Positions 1 to 11,635 of a DNA stretch of 64,000 bases are shown here, piece by piece. The stretch covers positions 8,370,418 through 8,434,417 of the forward strand of contig JALJCS010000028.1 in assembly GCA_023055355.1 (NCBI GenBank), read 5' to 3'. Position numbers and translations under genes: made by a program. The notes below the pieces were generated by a model that made no database searches, was not told where the DNA came from, and saw nothing but the letters and a program-made list of their open reading frames with translations. Numbering within the stretch: position 1 is the first letter of the stretch; every line of letters begins with the position of its first letter. The stretch is from Agelaius tricolor. Taxonomy: Eukaryota > Chordata > Aves > Passeriformes > Icteridae.

Positions 1-1177
1 TCTTGGCAGTGAGTCAGAGCAGACAGAAGGGAATAAGGGATGGAAAGTCACAGCTCTGAGTTGCTCAGGACAAAGGGCCCGAGGCTGGGGACAAGACCTG
101 GCAGAGGCAGCAGGGAACCCACCCAGGACAGGGCAGTGCTGTGCCCAGGGGCCCTGTGCCACATCCATGGCAATCTCAGCTGGGGGACAAAACTGGGGCT
201 GGGCCATCTCCAGGTAGCAGTGAAAAGGCTGGAGGGGTGATGATGCTGTTCCCAAAGACACAGCTGAGATTACAGAGAAATTAATGTCACACAATTGTGC
301 TTTATAGAGACCCAGGGCAGGTGAAAGGGAGGGCAGGGTTGTTTTTCCCTGAAGTATCTACACTGGCTGTTCTCAGAAGTTACTGAGCAGAAGACTCAAT
401 GACACCAGTTCCTAATATAGCAAGTTATATGATCATGGGCTATGCTGTTAAAAATTTTGAGTCACTCATTTGTCCACTACTAATGGTAAAGGTCTTCACT
501 CTGTGGAAACTCTTCCTACTGGAGATTGAACTGACTCAAGGGAACATTTATTTTGGGACACTGTCCTTTAAAAAGAAAACAGTGTGAAAAAAAAAAAAAA
601 CCAACCCAACTCTGAGCACTATTCACGTTTATTCACGTCTCAGTGAACTGCTTCCTGTGCAGACAGAGCAACAGAAACCAGGCAACACCCAAAGCCAGAA
701 GCGCTGTGTCCTGGTGAGGAGAGCTCTGGACTGAGATCCAAGAGGCTGTGGCTCCGTTCCCAGCTCTGCCCTGGCCTTTTGCTGCCATTCAGGGAGTCAG
801 TTCATTGCTGTGCCTCAGTTTCCCTGCTCTGTGATGCACACAAGGGAGGCTAAGAAGGTGTTAAATATCCCTTCTGGAATAAGGGATGTTTGCCTCGTTC
901 AGCCTCAGCTCATCCCCTTCCTGATTGTTTGCTGCACTTCATCCCCTCTAAAGGATCCTGCATTTCAAACACTTTTCCTTAGAATAAAAGGGGGAGAAAA
1001 AAGTACACTAATAAGTAAACAAACCACAGCTCCATCAGCCAGGAAGAAAAAACAAAAAAATGCAGACAAAGAGACTCATTTGGCTAGGTGACATCCTGCC
1101 CAGCAAATCCCTGATTGCCTGAGGTGCATCTGTGAGTGGAACAGTTCTGTGTGTTCAGTTTGGGGAGCAGGGGAGAG

Positions 1178-1236
1178 GGAAACCACACAGAAATTAAATT
1201 ATGGAAACCACACAGAAATTAAATTAAATTAAATTC
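1178..1236. repeat. Direct repeat GGAAACCACACAGAAATTAAATT (2 copies) with ATTAA tail
   Basis: A roughly 25-base unit occurs twice, and the second copy runs into a short AAATT microsatellite. Confidence 0.85.
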
Positions 1237-1336
1237 ACTCCTGCAGTGGGGGAAGGACAGGGGGACCCCAACAAGGTCACAAGGCAGCCCCCCCTTTGTG
1301 AGCCCTGCTCTCCTGAGGGCACCAGGCTGGCCCTGG

Positions 1337-1376
1337 TGTCTGTCTGTCTGTCAGTCTGTCTGTCTGTCAGTCTGTG
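1337..1376 (+). repeat. CTGT tetranucleotide microsatellite
   Basis: About ten TGTC units with two CAGT interruptions. Confidence 0.9.
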
Positions 1377-2750
1377 GCATCCCGAGGTGCGTGGTTTCAG
1401 ATCCTGTCTGCCCCGAGCCCGACACTGAGAGACAGAGGGAGAGAAAAGAGAACAACCTAAGGCAGGGCTCCGTGGAGGAAGCCACAGGCCAGATGTCCCT
1501 GCTGCCTGCCCCTGGTTGTGGCTGCCGTGTCTGGAGACGTGAGAGGCTGAAAGTGCCCTGGGAGCTCCCCCTGCACCTGCAGCACAGCCTGGCCAGGCTG
1601 GGCTCCGGTGCCAGCCTGCAGAAAGGTGCCCTGCCCTCAGAACAGGAGATGGGTAACCGTGCTGCTAGCAAAAGTGTGCTTTGGACTGGTTTTAAAAGAA
1701 ATACATGTCAAAAGGCACTGCTCCCTTCAGCCCTTTATGCACCAGGAGGACTTAAAGACATTTATAGAACAGAGAGAAAGGTGCCTTCTGGGCTCTGCCT
1801 TTATAGGTGGTCAACAGCTTTATAGGTCAAAGTGATATTCCCCTTTCCACCCAAATTAAATATTTTTGGCAGAAGAGAAAATGAAATAATTCCCCACACT
1901 CTGCCCAGGGACCTCTTTTGTGTCTTGTTTTACTACACACAAACCTTCTGACTCCCCCTTGTGATGCAGATGGGTGAAAGGACCCCGTTTCAGTGAGGGA
2001 AAACACAAATGCATTATTTTAAAACTTTGCTTTGTTGTGGTGTGGAGCAATGGGAAGGGGTTTCTTTAAACCTTCTATTTCTTTAAACTTCCTATTGGCA
2101 TGATGTCCTGTGCTAGGGAAGGCTCCAGAAACTGAGAGGATGTATAGAGCCAGGCATGAAATGTGTGTATGTAGTGAATACCATTATATCAGATCATGTT
2201 TCTTCACTTTGCTCCTCTGTAAGTGGCTCCATACGAACAAAACAAAAACATAAAAACATTTGTCTCTACTACAGAAAGTAAATTGTGAGCAGAGAGCGAG
2301 CAGAGCAGCTGCAGGGCAGGTTCTGGGCACTGCTGAACCAGTGGGGTGTGTAAGATGGGCCAGCATGAGCACACATGGCTAAAAACAAACTGCTCACAGG
2401 TCCTGAGGTCAGAGCACAGCGAGGAGTCCAGAGCAGCTCAGAGAGGCTGGGCAAGCCTGCAGTGAAGTGCAGCTAGAAACAGGCCATAAACAATTTACCT
2501 AAAATATTGACCAGCTTAATAAACCACATTAGTTCTTTCCCTGTAGGTGGAAAGCTCTTTTTTTTCCTGCTTGAGATGCAGAGAGGGCAGGGAAAGCAGT
2601 CTCAGTGGAAACGTGAGCAGTGAAAAGCACAGGTTTGTCACAGCAGGGCTGCTCTTCCCTTTCCTGGCACTCTCTCGTAAATGAAGCCAGGACACCCAGT
2701 GAATGGCTGTTCCCAGGGCTGGCAGGAGTGGGGTGACCTGGGAGGATGGG

Positions 2751-2865
2751 GTGTCATTCCTGGGGGTGTCATTCCCGAGGGTGTCATTCCTGGGGCTGTC
2801 ATTCCCGGGGCTGTCATTCCCGGGGCTGTCATTCCCGGGGCTGTCATTCCCGGGGCTGTCATTCC
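2751..2865 (+). repeat. 15-bp minisatellite, 8 copies
   Basis: Units of the form CTGTCATTCCCGGGG, with the first three copies starting GTGTC. The period is a multiple of three, so all frames stay open and give spurious repeats such as NDSPG. Confidence 0.95.
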
Positions 2866-3375
2866 TGCAGCCACAGGGGACAGGAGGAGCTGCAGCCAGG
2901 AGTGAAGGAGCAAGAGCAGCATCAGCCCAGGGAGCCCAAAGCAGCAAGAAGCGAACCCAGGCAGGGTGGAATTGGGGCTCTGGGTGTTCCCAGGTGGATT
3001 TTGAGCCTGCCCACCCCCAGAGCTGCCCAGCTGAGAGCAGGAGGTGGCAGGGGCACCGTGAGCCCCGAACCTGCTGGTGGAAGTTGCTGCTCAGCAGGAG
3101 CACAGAGCTGCTGGGTTTTGGGGTTGGTTTCCTTTTTATTTATTTTTTTTTCCCTTGAAAACACTAAAGAGATGAGCAGCTGAAAGGGCAACCAGCATAG
3201 TTCACTGCCTCCTTAGAAACGCCTGGTGGAATCCCAGCCAGCAGGGAAAAGGGCTTGGGATGAGAAAGGAGAAGGGCTCCTGGTGCCAAGCCCAGGCAGA
3301 GAGTTCTGGCACGAGGCTGGTGAGAGCATCCATCCCTCTCACGCTTGCCCGTGAGGAGGGGAAAGAAAAACTGAC

Positions 3376-3447
3376 AAAAAAAGAGGGAAAAAAAAAAAAA
3401 AGGGAAAGAGGGGGGAAAAAAAGAGAGAAAGAGAGAGGAAGGGAGCA
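3376..3447 (+). repeat. Purine-rich GA/A tract
   Basis: About 70 bases of almost pure A and G on the plus strand, with two long runs of A. Confidence 0.85.
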
Positions 3448-3985
3448 GCAACCCAGCGTGGCTGGAATAACTCAGCTCACTGCAGCCTGTCCAACAACAG
3501 CCCTGGCGGATCATAAAACAGCCTCTCACATCCATGTGGTTTGGGCTGCTAGGAGACAAGGTACAAACACACAGCCTCACACCAGGCTCCATAAAACCTT
3601 ATATTCCCCCTCAGACCCAGAGTTCATCTGAAGAATTTGCATCACCTAATTAGAACCAAGTTTTAAAATCATCGAAAATAGTAAAGCAGAAAAAAAAAAA
3701 TGAACGGCCCCTTTCCTTTCTTTGCCCCCTTTCTGTGATTTTAGTTACCATAAAAGTTGAAAAGTACCTTTGTGACTCTTTTCCAGGCAGAGTTTCCACG
3801 CAGGGGCTTTGCTGGCAGGTTTAACTCCTGGGCACATTTGAAGGCTCAGTCATTTCCTCTCAGGTGCCCACTCAGGTGTGCCCCATTCCCCTCCCTCTGT
3901 GGGGACACCTCTCACCTGGGCAGCACAGGGAGCCCCAGCTGCTGCTGGCACTGTGGGGCTGCTTTTCTGCCCGGAGAATGGGAGA

Positions 3986-4306
3986 CCAATCTTTGCTATT
4001 ACAGACACTGCCACGATATTTCTATTTTATTTTCATTCTCTGAATATCTTTGTGTTCTCCTTCAAGCCAATCTTTGTTATTACAGACCCTGCCATCGTGT
4101 TTCTCTTTTATTTTCATCTTCTTTATATCTTTGTGTTCTCCTTTAGCCCATCTTTGCTATTACAGACATTACCATCATGTTTCTCTTTTATTTTCATCTT
4201 CTTTATATCTTTGTGTTCTCCTTTAGCCCATCTTTGCTATTACAGACACTGCCATCATATTTCTCTTTTATTTTCATTCTCTGTGTACCTTTGTGTTCTC
4301 CCTCAG
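3986..4306 (+). repeat. 80-bp tandem repeat, 4 copies
   Basis: Copies start at 3986, 4067, 4147 and 4227 (81, 80, 80 and 80 bases). Each begins CC(A/C)ATCTTTG and ends TGTGTTCTCCYTYAG or a close variant, and is T-rich throughout. The open frame through it is hydrophobic by composition only. Confidence 0.95.
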
Positions 4307-5356
4307 CTGCACACCAGGATGGAGCAGGCAGAGGTGCAGGTGCTTGGGCTGCTGTTTTCTCCTTGCAGCAAAGGCACTCCCAACGAGCCACTCAAAACAA
4401 ACCCATGGTTCTGAGGGGGCTGCTCCCTCTTTCAGCAGGTCTCACCTGGAGAATCCACCTGCCCCTTCCCCCTGCCCTGGCAGAATGGGGACATTTGTGA
4501 CACAGAGGATTAAACAGTCCATAAAAATAACCTGGGAACTGACGTGGGCCCCAAGGAGCCCAAAGGTAACGAGATCTGGAGCAGCATCTTTGTTTCTCTT
4601 GGCTGCAGGGATGTTTTCTCAGAAAACTAAACAAAACAACTTCCCCTTCCCAGAAACCCCCCCTCTCCAAAATAATTTGGCTTCAGGAGAATTTCCTTTG
4701 GCTTCTTCTCCTCCCACCTTTGTTTGATGCTTTAAGCATATCCCATCCACTCCCCACAGCAAAGCAATTTCCAACAGGACTGGTTGGAGAGTGGGACCAA
4801 GGGGCAGCTCCTCCTTCCAGGGATGTTCTGGAGCTCTCAGCTGCTCTGGTTCCCTGCAGACACACTCTGAATGCTCAGCATCTCCAGTTTTACTCCACTG
4901 GTGCCTGATGTGGGGTTTCCTCATGGAGCCATTCTGGCAGACCCTAAAGGGATGGGTCGTGCTCAATGAAACTACCAATTACACTTGGTAGTCCCATTTT
5001 AACATTTAATCCAAGGAAATCTGCCACTTTAATCTACTGCAGGCAGTAAAGAGTGAAACAAAAGGTCAGTGCTAGCTTAGGAGGAAGGTTTAAAGCAAGA
5101 GACAGCAAAAATGTCACTGCATTTAGGTGCTTCTGTTTAAAAATCAGCATTTCCAGCCACATGGAACAGCCTGGAAACAAAGCTCCATGTTGGTGGCACA
5201 CCTGGAGCAGATGCAGAGCTCACACACAGTTCTGAAACTCAGCCAATAAATGTGCTAGGTGTGAGATATTCCTTCTCCTTATCCCCCTTTCTTTAGGGCC
5301 CTTTTGTGGTGCAGGAGCAGCCAGCACCAAAGCCTGAGCTCCAGGTGATGCTGAGC

Positions 5357-5741
5357 TGTGATGGTGCTCACAGGGGTCTGAGGATGAGGGAAGAGATGAG
5401 GATCTGACTCCATGGTTCAGAAGACTGATTTATTATTTTATGATATATATCACATTAAAACTACACTAAAAGAATAGAAGAAAGGATTTCATCAGAAGGC
5501 TGGCTAAGAATAGAATGGCAAAGAATGATAACACAGGCTTGTGGCTCAGCTCTCTGTCCGAGCCAGCTGGGCTGTGATTGGCCATTAATTAGAAACATCC
5601 ACATGAGCCCAATCCCAGATGCACCTGTTGCATCCCACAGCAGCAGGTAACCATTGCTTGCATTTTGCTCCTGAGGCCTCTCAGCCTCTCAGGAGGAACA
5701 ATCCCAAGGGAAGGATTTTCCATAGAAAGGTGTCTGTGACA
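5357..5741 (-). mobile_element. Solo LTR, ERVK-type (copy C)
   Basis: 385-bp element, read on the minus strand from TGTCACAG to ACCATCACA, flanked by an exact 6-bp target duplication CTGAGC (5351-5356 and 5742-5747). It shares sequence end to end with copies at 16965 and 30097, and includes a CCAAT box, an AT-rich TATATAT stretch and an AATAAA-like signal. No internal retroviral genes flank it, so it is a recombined solo LTR. The 6-bp duplication fits betaretrovirus-like ERVK elements, and I recognise the family from songbird genomes. Confidence 0.85.
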
Positions 5742-6132
5742 CTGAGCCTCCCTCCCTGCAGCCCCGGAGCAGCTCAGCCTGGCCACGATCCTGCCCCACG
5801 GTGGCCAAACTGGTCACAGAGAGGGAGGCTCTGCTGGTGAGGTCAGAGTCTGAAGAGACAAATTCCAGAGTGCACAGAGAAAAGGATGTTTTCCTTTCCG
5901 CTGGACAAAACACAACTTCTCTGGCAGGCCCAGGCAGGACAGTCTGTCCACTTTGGCAGCGCCCTGCAGCCTGGACGTACACGAGTGTGTTTGTACATGC
6001 AGCCTGCCTTGATTACCCAACCTCTGTCCAAGAGGATTTGGCAGGAAGGATATCTGAGGGAATTCAGGAACAGCCTGCAGCGTGTGCTGCTCCCCTCTCA
6101 CAGCTCCAGCACCTTTGGAGCCACTGGGAAAG

Positions 6133-6572
6133 CACCCACAGGAGATGCCCTGGGTGCTGCCTGAGCCCAGAATGCACCCACAGGAGATGCCCTGGGTGCT
6201 GCCTGAGCCCAGAATGCACCCACAGGAGATGCCCTGGGTGCTGCCAGCCCAGAATGCACCCACAGGAGATGCCCTGGGTGCTGCCAGCCCTGCCTGCACC
6301 CACAGGAGATGCCCTGGGTGCTGCCAGCCCCACCTGCACCCACAGGAGATGCCCTGGGTGCTGCCAGCCCTGCCTGCACCCACAGGAGATGCCCTGGGTG
6401 CTGCCAGCCCTGCCTGCACCCACAGGAGATGCCCTGGGTGCTGCCAGCCCCACCTGCACCCACAGGAGATGCCCTGGGTGCTGCCAGCCCAGAATGCACC
6501 CACAGGAGATGCCCTGGGTGCTGCCAGCCCCACCTGCACCCACAGGAGATGCCCTGGGTGCTGCCAGCCCTG
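6133..6572 (+). repeat. 40-bp minisatellite, 11 copies
   Basis: The unit core is CACCCACAGGAGATGCCCTG plus GGTGCTGCC. The first two periods are 42 bases and the rest are 40. Six-base variants (AGAATG, TGCCTG, CACCTG) mark the unit ends in an irregular order. Confidence 0.97.
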
Positions 6573-7323
6573 GCTCACCCCAGCCTGCACACAGAGACCT
6601 TCAGCCACAGCTCAGAGCCCCCCACCAGCCCCAGGGCCAACCCTCCCCTTCCCAGCTGTGATTCTGAACCTTTGCCAAAGGCATCTGCTGAAGGGTTCAC
6701 GTGTCAAAGGCCTTTCCTGACCAACAGCCCTTTTGCTGGGTTGGATCTGCTCTTCCAGCGCCCATCCCCTCCTGAAAGCACTGCCTAACACCCATCTGGG
6801 AGCTGGTGTTTGATGCTGCTGCTCAGCTCTCCTGAACTGCAAGGTAAACTTGCTGGGAAGTGAATCACAGCTTGCCCTGGGATTCTCATGCTTGTTTAGG
6901 TTGCAAACACCCCGCCCGTTTGACCACAATATTATTTTATTTGCCTTTGCTGTTTGTAGAGAAAGATACACCCCTTGTGCTCACCAAAAACTTCTTGTGA
7001 TCAGCGCCAGTGCCAGGCAACCTGAGAGGAAAACAAGTTTATCCCAGCGAGGGCCATGCTCAGCCTTGACTGGGGCTCAGCTGGCAAACACAGGCACAAG
7101 GAAGGACAGACAGCCCTGCAGGGCCTGAGTGCCTGCTGCAAATGTCAGGAATCCTCCAAACCCCCGTCCCAGGCCCAGGGTCTGGGGCTGAGCTGCAGGA
7201 GCAGCTTCTCAGGGGGCTCCTGCCCTGTCCCTCGCCCTTTTCAGCTCCATCTGCATTCCCTGGGTTTTTGATGCAAATAAACCAGGCAGATATGAAGAAT
7301 ATGAAGAATCACCTTCTTTCTAA

Positions 7324-7420
7324 CAAACAGGGTTTATCACACATCACTAATTAATTAACAAAAAGGATTTATCACACAGCACTAATTAATTAATTAATAA
7401 AAAGGATTTATCACACAGCA
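7324..7420 (+). repeat. Tandem repeat with TAATTAATTA cores, about 2.5 copies
   Basis: GG(A/T)TTTATCACACA is followed by a CACTAATTAATTAA-type core in two units and by a truncated third. AT-rich. Confidence 0.85.
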
Positions 7421-8662
7421 GTTCACTTTGGAAGAGGCAGCTGGCATCTTTGACACCATTCATTGAAAACGTTTGTATTTACCCAAGTGGGATGCATCAG
7501 AAGGACCTTGGGTGCCCGTTCTTCTGGGTTTCCCCATACAGTCAGTGGTAAATTTCATTTCTGCCATTCTGTAAATCTGCCACTGCTGTAACTCCCTATT
7601 GTGCAGCAGTTTCAGTCAGTTTTCATTCAGCAGCATTTCCCAAAGAGCACAGTGAGACATCCCACTGCTCGCTGTGTCATGGTGTCACCAAACACCACAG
7701 CCAATAAAATCCTGAAATCCTGAAATCTCTGCACTCTCTGGACCAGGTCAGGATGAAAAATGGCCAAGTGTCAGCCCCAGTGATCAAATTTCCTCACTCG
7801 TCTGTTGAATCCCTGTGTTCCCCTGGGTTTCCATAAAGCTCGTGAAACAAAACAAACCTGTAGAGAAAGAGAAGGTTTGACATGATTAATACCTTTGCTG
7901 GTAATGTGTGCAACCCACCCAGGTGTCTAGACAGTTTGAAAAATGCAGATCATGTGTAGGAGGAACAGCTGGTACTCCTCAAGTCTCTCTGCTGGACCTC
8001 AAATGAAGTAGAAACAGACCTTATCAATATCAGGTGGCTCTCTCCCAAGGAAAACACCCGGCCTGTGGCAGGAAATTGAGTTCCTGCTTGGGTGGATGGC
8101 ACTTCACCTGCAGCCTGCCAGAGAGTTCTGCACTCTCAAAGGTCCTGTTCTGAGAAAAGGGAGAGAACAAAAAGTTCAGATCTGTTTACATTGTGGGAAA
8201 CCCAGTATTAAAAAAAAAAAGGAAAAAAAGTGAGCGTGAACACAGTAAAACAGTAAAAATTGCAGGTTAACCCATTTAATGAGGGCTCTTGGATAGGTAC
8301 AGGATGGGGATTTTCCAGGAGTGTGAGTGGGGCAGGAGCACAGAGAGCCAGGGAGGTGCCTCTGAACAGGATGGCAAATGGGACCCAGCCAACAAATTTC
8401 ACACCAGAAATGTCCCAGGGCCAGGCAAGCACCAAGGAAATCTCAAGGTCTTCCCTGCTCAGCAGGTATCTCTGGAGTCAAATTTGTCACAGCTCAGGAA
8501 ACACACAAAGCTCTTTGCCCCACTTCATTGTGTTTGAGAATTTATCCTCCCTCTGATGGGGGGAATGAGATTTATAACCCAGCTGAGTTCCTGCCCAGGA
8601 GGCTGCCCTGGACTGTGGCCACTCACCAAGGGCTCAGCTCTGAACACTTTTACTGCAGGAGC

Positions 8663-9205
8663 CTGTAACTCACCTGAGCTGTAAATCACTGAGCTGTAAC
8701 TCACCTGAGGTGTAACTCACTGAGCTGTAACTCACCTGAGGTGTAACTCACCTGAGGTGTAACTCACTGAGCTGTAACTCACTGAGCTGTAACTCACCTG
8801 AGCTGTAACTCACTGAGCTGTAAATCCCTGAGCTCTGTAACTCACCTGGGCTGTGTAAATCCCTGAGCTCTGTAACTCACCTGAGCTCTGTAACTCACCT
8901 GGGCTGTGTAACTCACCTGGGCTGTGTAACTCACCTGAGCTGTAAATCCCTCGCTGTGTAACTCACCTGGGCTGTGTAACTCACCTGAGCTCTGTAACTC
9001 ACTTGAGCTCTGTAACTCACCTGAGCTGTGTAACTCACCTGGGCTGTGTAACTCACCTGGGCTGTGTAAATCACCTGAGCTGTGTAACTCACCTGAGCTG
9101 TGTAACTCACCTGGGCTGTGTAACTCACCTGAGCTCTGTAACTCACCTGAGCTCTGTAACTCACCTGAGCTGTGTAACTCACCTGAGCTCTGTAACTCAC
9201 CCCAG
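8663..9205 (+). repeat. 13-18 bp minisatellite, about 32 units
   Basis: Units of the form TGTGTAACTCACCTGAGC; early units are shorter and later ones settle at 18 bases. On the minus strand most units contain CAGGTGAGT. By hand I count 21 exact copies of that nonamer. Confidence 0.95.
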
Positions 9206-10069
9206 CTCTCACCCAGCAGCCTGTGAGCACAGGATCTGCCCTGTGCTGGTCCCAGATCACCCAGCACAGGTGGCACTGGCAGGGAAGTGCCCACATTTGT
9301 CCCTGCCTGTGCCAGGGTGGGACAGCAGCAGGGGTGCCACAGGAAGAGAGTGCACAGGGCAGCCCCCGTGGGAAGAGCAAACTGTAAAACACGAGGCAGA
9401 CAAAACATCTGGCAGCTGCTTCAAATAGTTCTGTGTCTGAAGGGCAGACAAGCCTGCAGGAGTTTGGAATGAGAACATGTGCAAAGGCAGGATGGTGCTT
9501 CAGTGTGTTCTGTGCAAGCATTGAATGGGGTTTGCTCCTTTCAGCACTGCTTTGTAAGCCAAGAAAGGCTGTGCTTTGGGTTAGGTTCTTAATTTTAATA
9601 AACTCTAGTAAATAAATCACTGTATTTCCTTCTCCAGTCAAATGCAACTTTGGCATAAGACGAACAGCATTAGGAAGCGTGTGGGAGAGAAGAGGGCAGC
9701 GTGCTGGGAGCTGCTTTCCAGAATTGTCTCACCTTCTGCAGGAGAAAAGGTGCGACTGCCAAAACAAGTTCCTAAAAGCATGACGCACGTTCCTTTGAGT
9801 TCCCACATCCCAGGGAAAGGGAAAATTGCCTTGGTACTGGCAGAGGACTTGGCAGGTCCTGGGCTCCAGCAGGGGAGGTGTTTGGGCTCAGAAATAAACC
9901 CGGTCCTGCAGACAAAGGAGAGAATTGGCAGCTGCCTCCCCCTCCAAGCGCTCCTGTCCTGGCGTTGTCAGAGCTGTGAGGATCCCCAGCTTTGGGCAGG
10001 AGTGGGACCTGCACCAGGACAGGCTCCCTGCTCACAGCGAGGGGACAAGGCTGCCAAGGAGGGATGGCA

Positions 10070-10121
10070 TTTCCTTGCCACGTTTCCTTACCACATTTCC
10101 TTACCACGTTTCCTTACCACT
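10070..10121 (+). repeat. 13-bp tandem repeat, 4 copies
   Basis: Units of TTTCCTTACCACG with single-base variants. Confidence 0.9.
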
Positions 10122-10314
10122 CTTCCACTGAACGCTTCTCCCCTCGCAGGCTTTTCTGCACACAAATCCCTTCCACAACTCCCAGGAGGAGCCAAAAGCT
10201 CCTGCACTGCTTGTGCAGAGCACCAGGATGCCAAAGCTCTCTGAGAGTGGCTCCAGCAGTGCTGCAGCACAGGCAGGCAGCTCCAAGGGCTGACCCTGGT
10301 GAGTCAGCACAGCA

Positions 10315-10346
10315 GCAGGAGGAGGAGGAGGAGGATGAGGATGCTG
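10315..10346 (+). repeat. AGG trinucleotide microsatellite
   Basis: Short run of AGG units with GAT interruptions. Confidence 0.85.
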
Positions 10347-10740
10347 GCAGGGGAGCAGGGGTGGCTCTCAGGGCAGTCCTGACACGAGCAGAACCTGCAG
10401 CTTCTCCTGCCCCTCACAAGGGCAGGGATGTGCCTGCCACGCTGCCAGGGCTGGGATGGAGGCAAGAACAGCAGAGCTCCACCGATTTATTGGGAGCTGC
10501 TGGTCTGTGATATCATTTGTTGATCCCATCAGGCCCAATCCCCAAGCCATGACTTCCTCCCCCGTTGCCATGGCACTGTACATAAACAGGGCAGGCTCCC
10601 AGCCCCGGGCAGGTCATTTGTTTCAAATATTCCATGCAGCTGGAACACGAGCCTGTTTGGGTGTCTGGAGCTGAGCATGAACTAATTCCTCAGTTTTGTG
10701 CACCCTGAGCCACTCCCAGCCTGGGCTGAAGGGAGCTGGG

Positions 10741-10970
10741 CAGAGCCAGGCACAGGGGCAGAACCAGGGACAAAGGCAGAGCCAGGGACAAAGGCAGAAC
10801 CAGGGACAAAAGCAGAGCCAGGCACAGGGGCAGAATCAGGGACAAAGGCAGAACCAGAATCAGGCACAGGGGCAGAACCAGGCACAAAGGCAGAGCCAGG
10901 CACAAGGGCAGGACCAGGCACAAAGGCAGAACCAGGGACAAAGGCAGAACCAGGGACAAAGGCAGAGCTC
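10741..10970 (+). repeat. 18-bp minisatellite, about 12-13 copies
   Basis: Units of CAGAACCAGGGACAAAGG with CAC/GGG variants. The period is a multiple of three, so several frames are open for 80-100 codons. Confidence 0.93.
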
Positions 10971-11635
10971 CCTCAGCTCTGATCCCTGAATCTGCTGGAT
11001 GCTGGAGCTCAGGAGCTACAAACCCTCTTAATCACGTGGTTTTCCACATGTAAGAGACACCCAAAATTTTAAAAAATAAATCTTGTCCTGACTGGAGAGA
11101 AGAGGCAAGAAAGCACTTGCCTTTTTTTGGGCCCTCCCTCCCCCATTAGGCAGCTAATTAATTAGCATGAGTTCAGGCTGTGCCTGAGCCTCGCCTGTTG
11201 CACAGTGTGCCTGGACTCATTACAAGATTTGGTTTCCTCACAGGACTTGGTGGCTGCAGGAGGAGGACCTGGAGCCTTCATCACCACGGACAAAGCACCA
11301 CCACAGCTGGAGAGAGGGCACAGCAGCAGGCAAGCAGTGCAAAACCAGCTGTAAACCAGGCCCCAGCAGGAACCCAGGGCTGTCCCAGCTCCATCCCTGA
11401 GGCACTGAGGGGCTGCACACACTCAGCTTCCACACCTGAGCCTGTCCCACAGCTGCAGCCTGCCCCCACCTGTGCACATATTTCAGAGGTAAATCGTTAT
11501 TTTTCCAAGCAGGGATGAGGCAGAGGCAGCCCCTGCTCTGCCTGTCTGGGCAGGCTCCTTGGGAATAAACTCCCTGCTCATGCAGAAACATGGCACAAAG
11601 AAATCTGATCAGTTCATGCCAATAAAACCCACCAC

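Larger units (their letters stand above)
1..11630. other. Intergenic DNA downstream of SPSB1
   Basis: No exon with recognisable protein, tRNA or rRNA is visible. The content is mostly tandem repeats and one solo LTR, listed separately. Long open frames here run through repeats whose period is a multiple of three and are not credible genes. Confidence 0.7.

Noticed and set aside
6133..6572. CRISPR-like array
   Set aside because: The units are contiguous 40-bp tandem copies without unique spacers, in a vertebrate genome.
5801..6661. 286-codon open frame on plus and similar frames on minus
   Set aside because: Most of it is the 40-bp minisatellite read in rotating frames. No unique domain.
8842..9656. 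188- and 241-codon minus-strand open frames with YTAQVS-type repeats
   Set aside because: Produced by the 18-bp array, whose period is a multiple of three.
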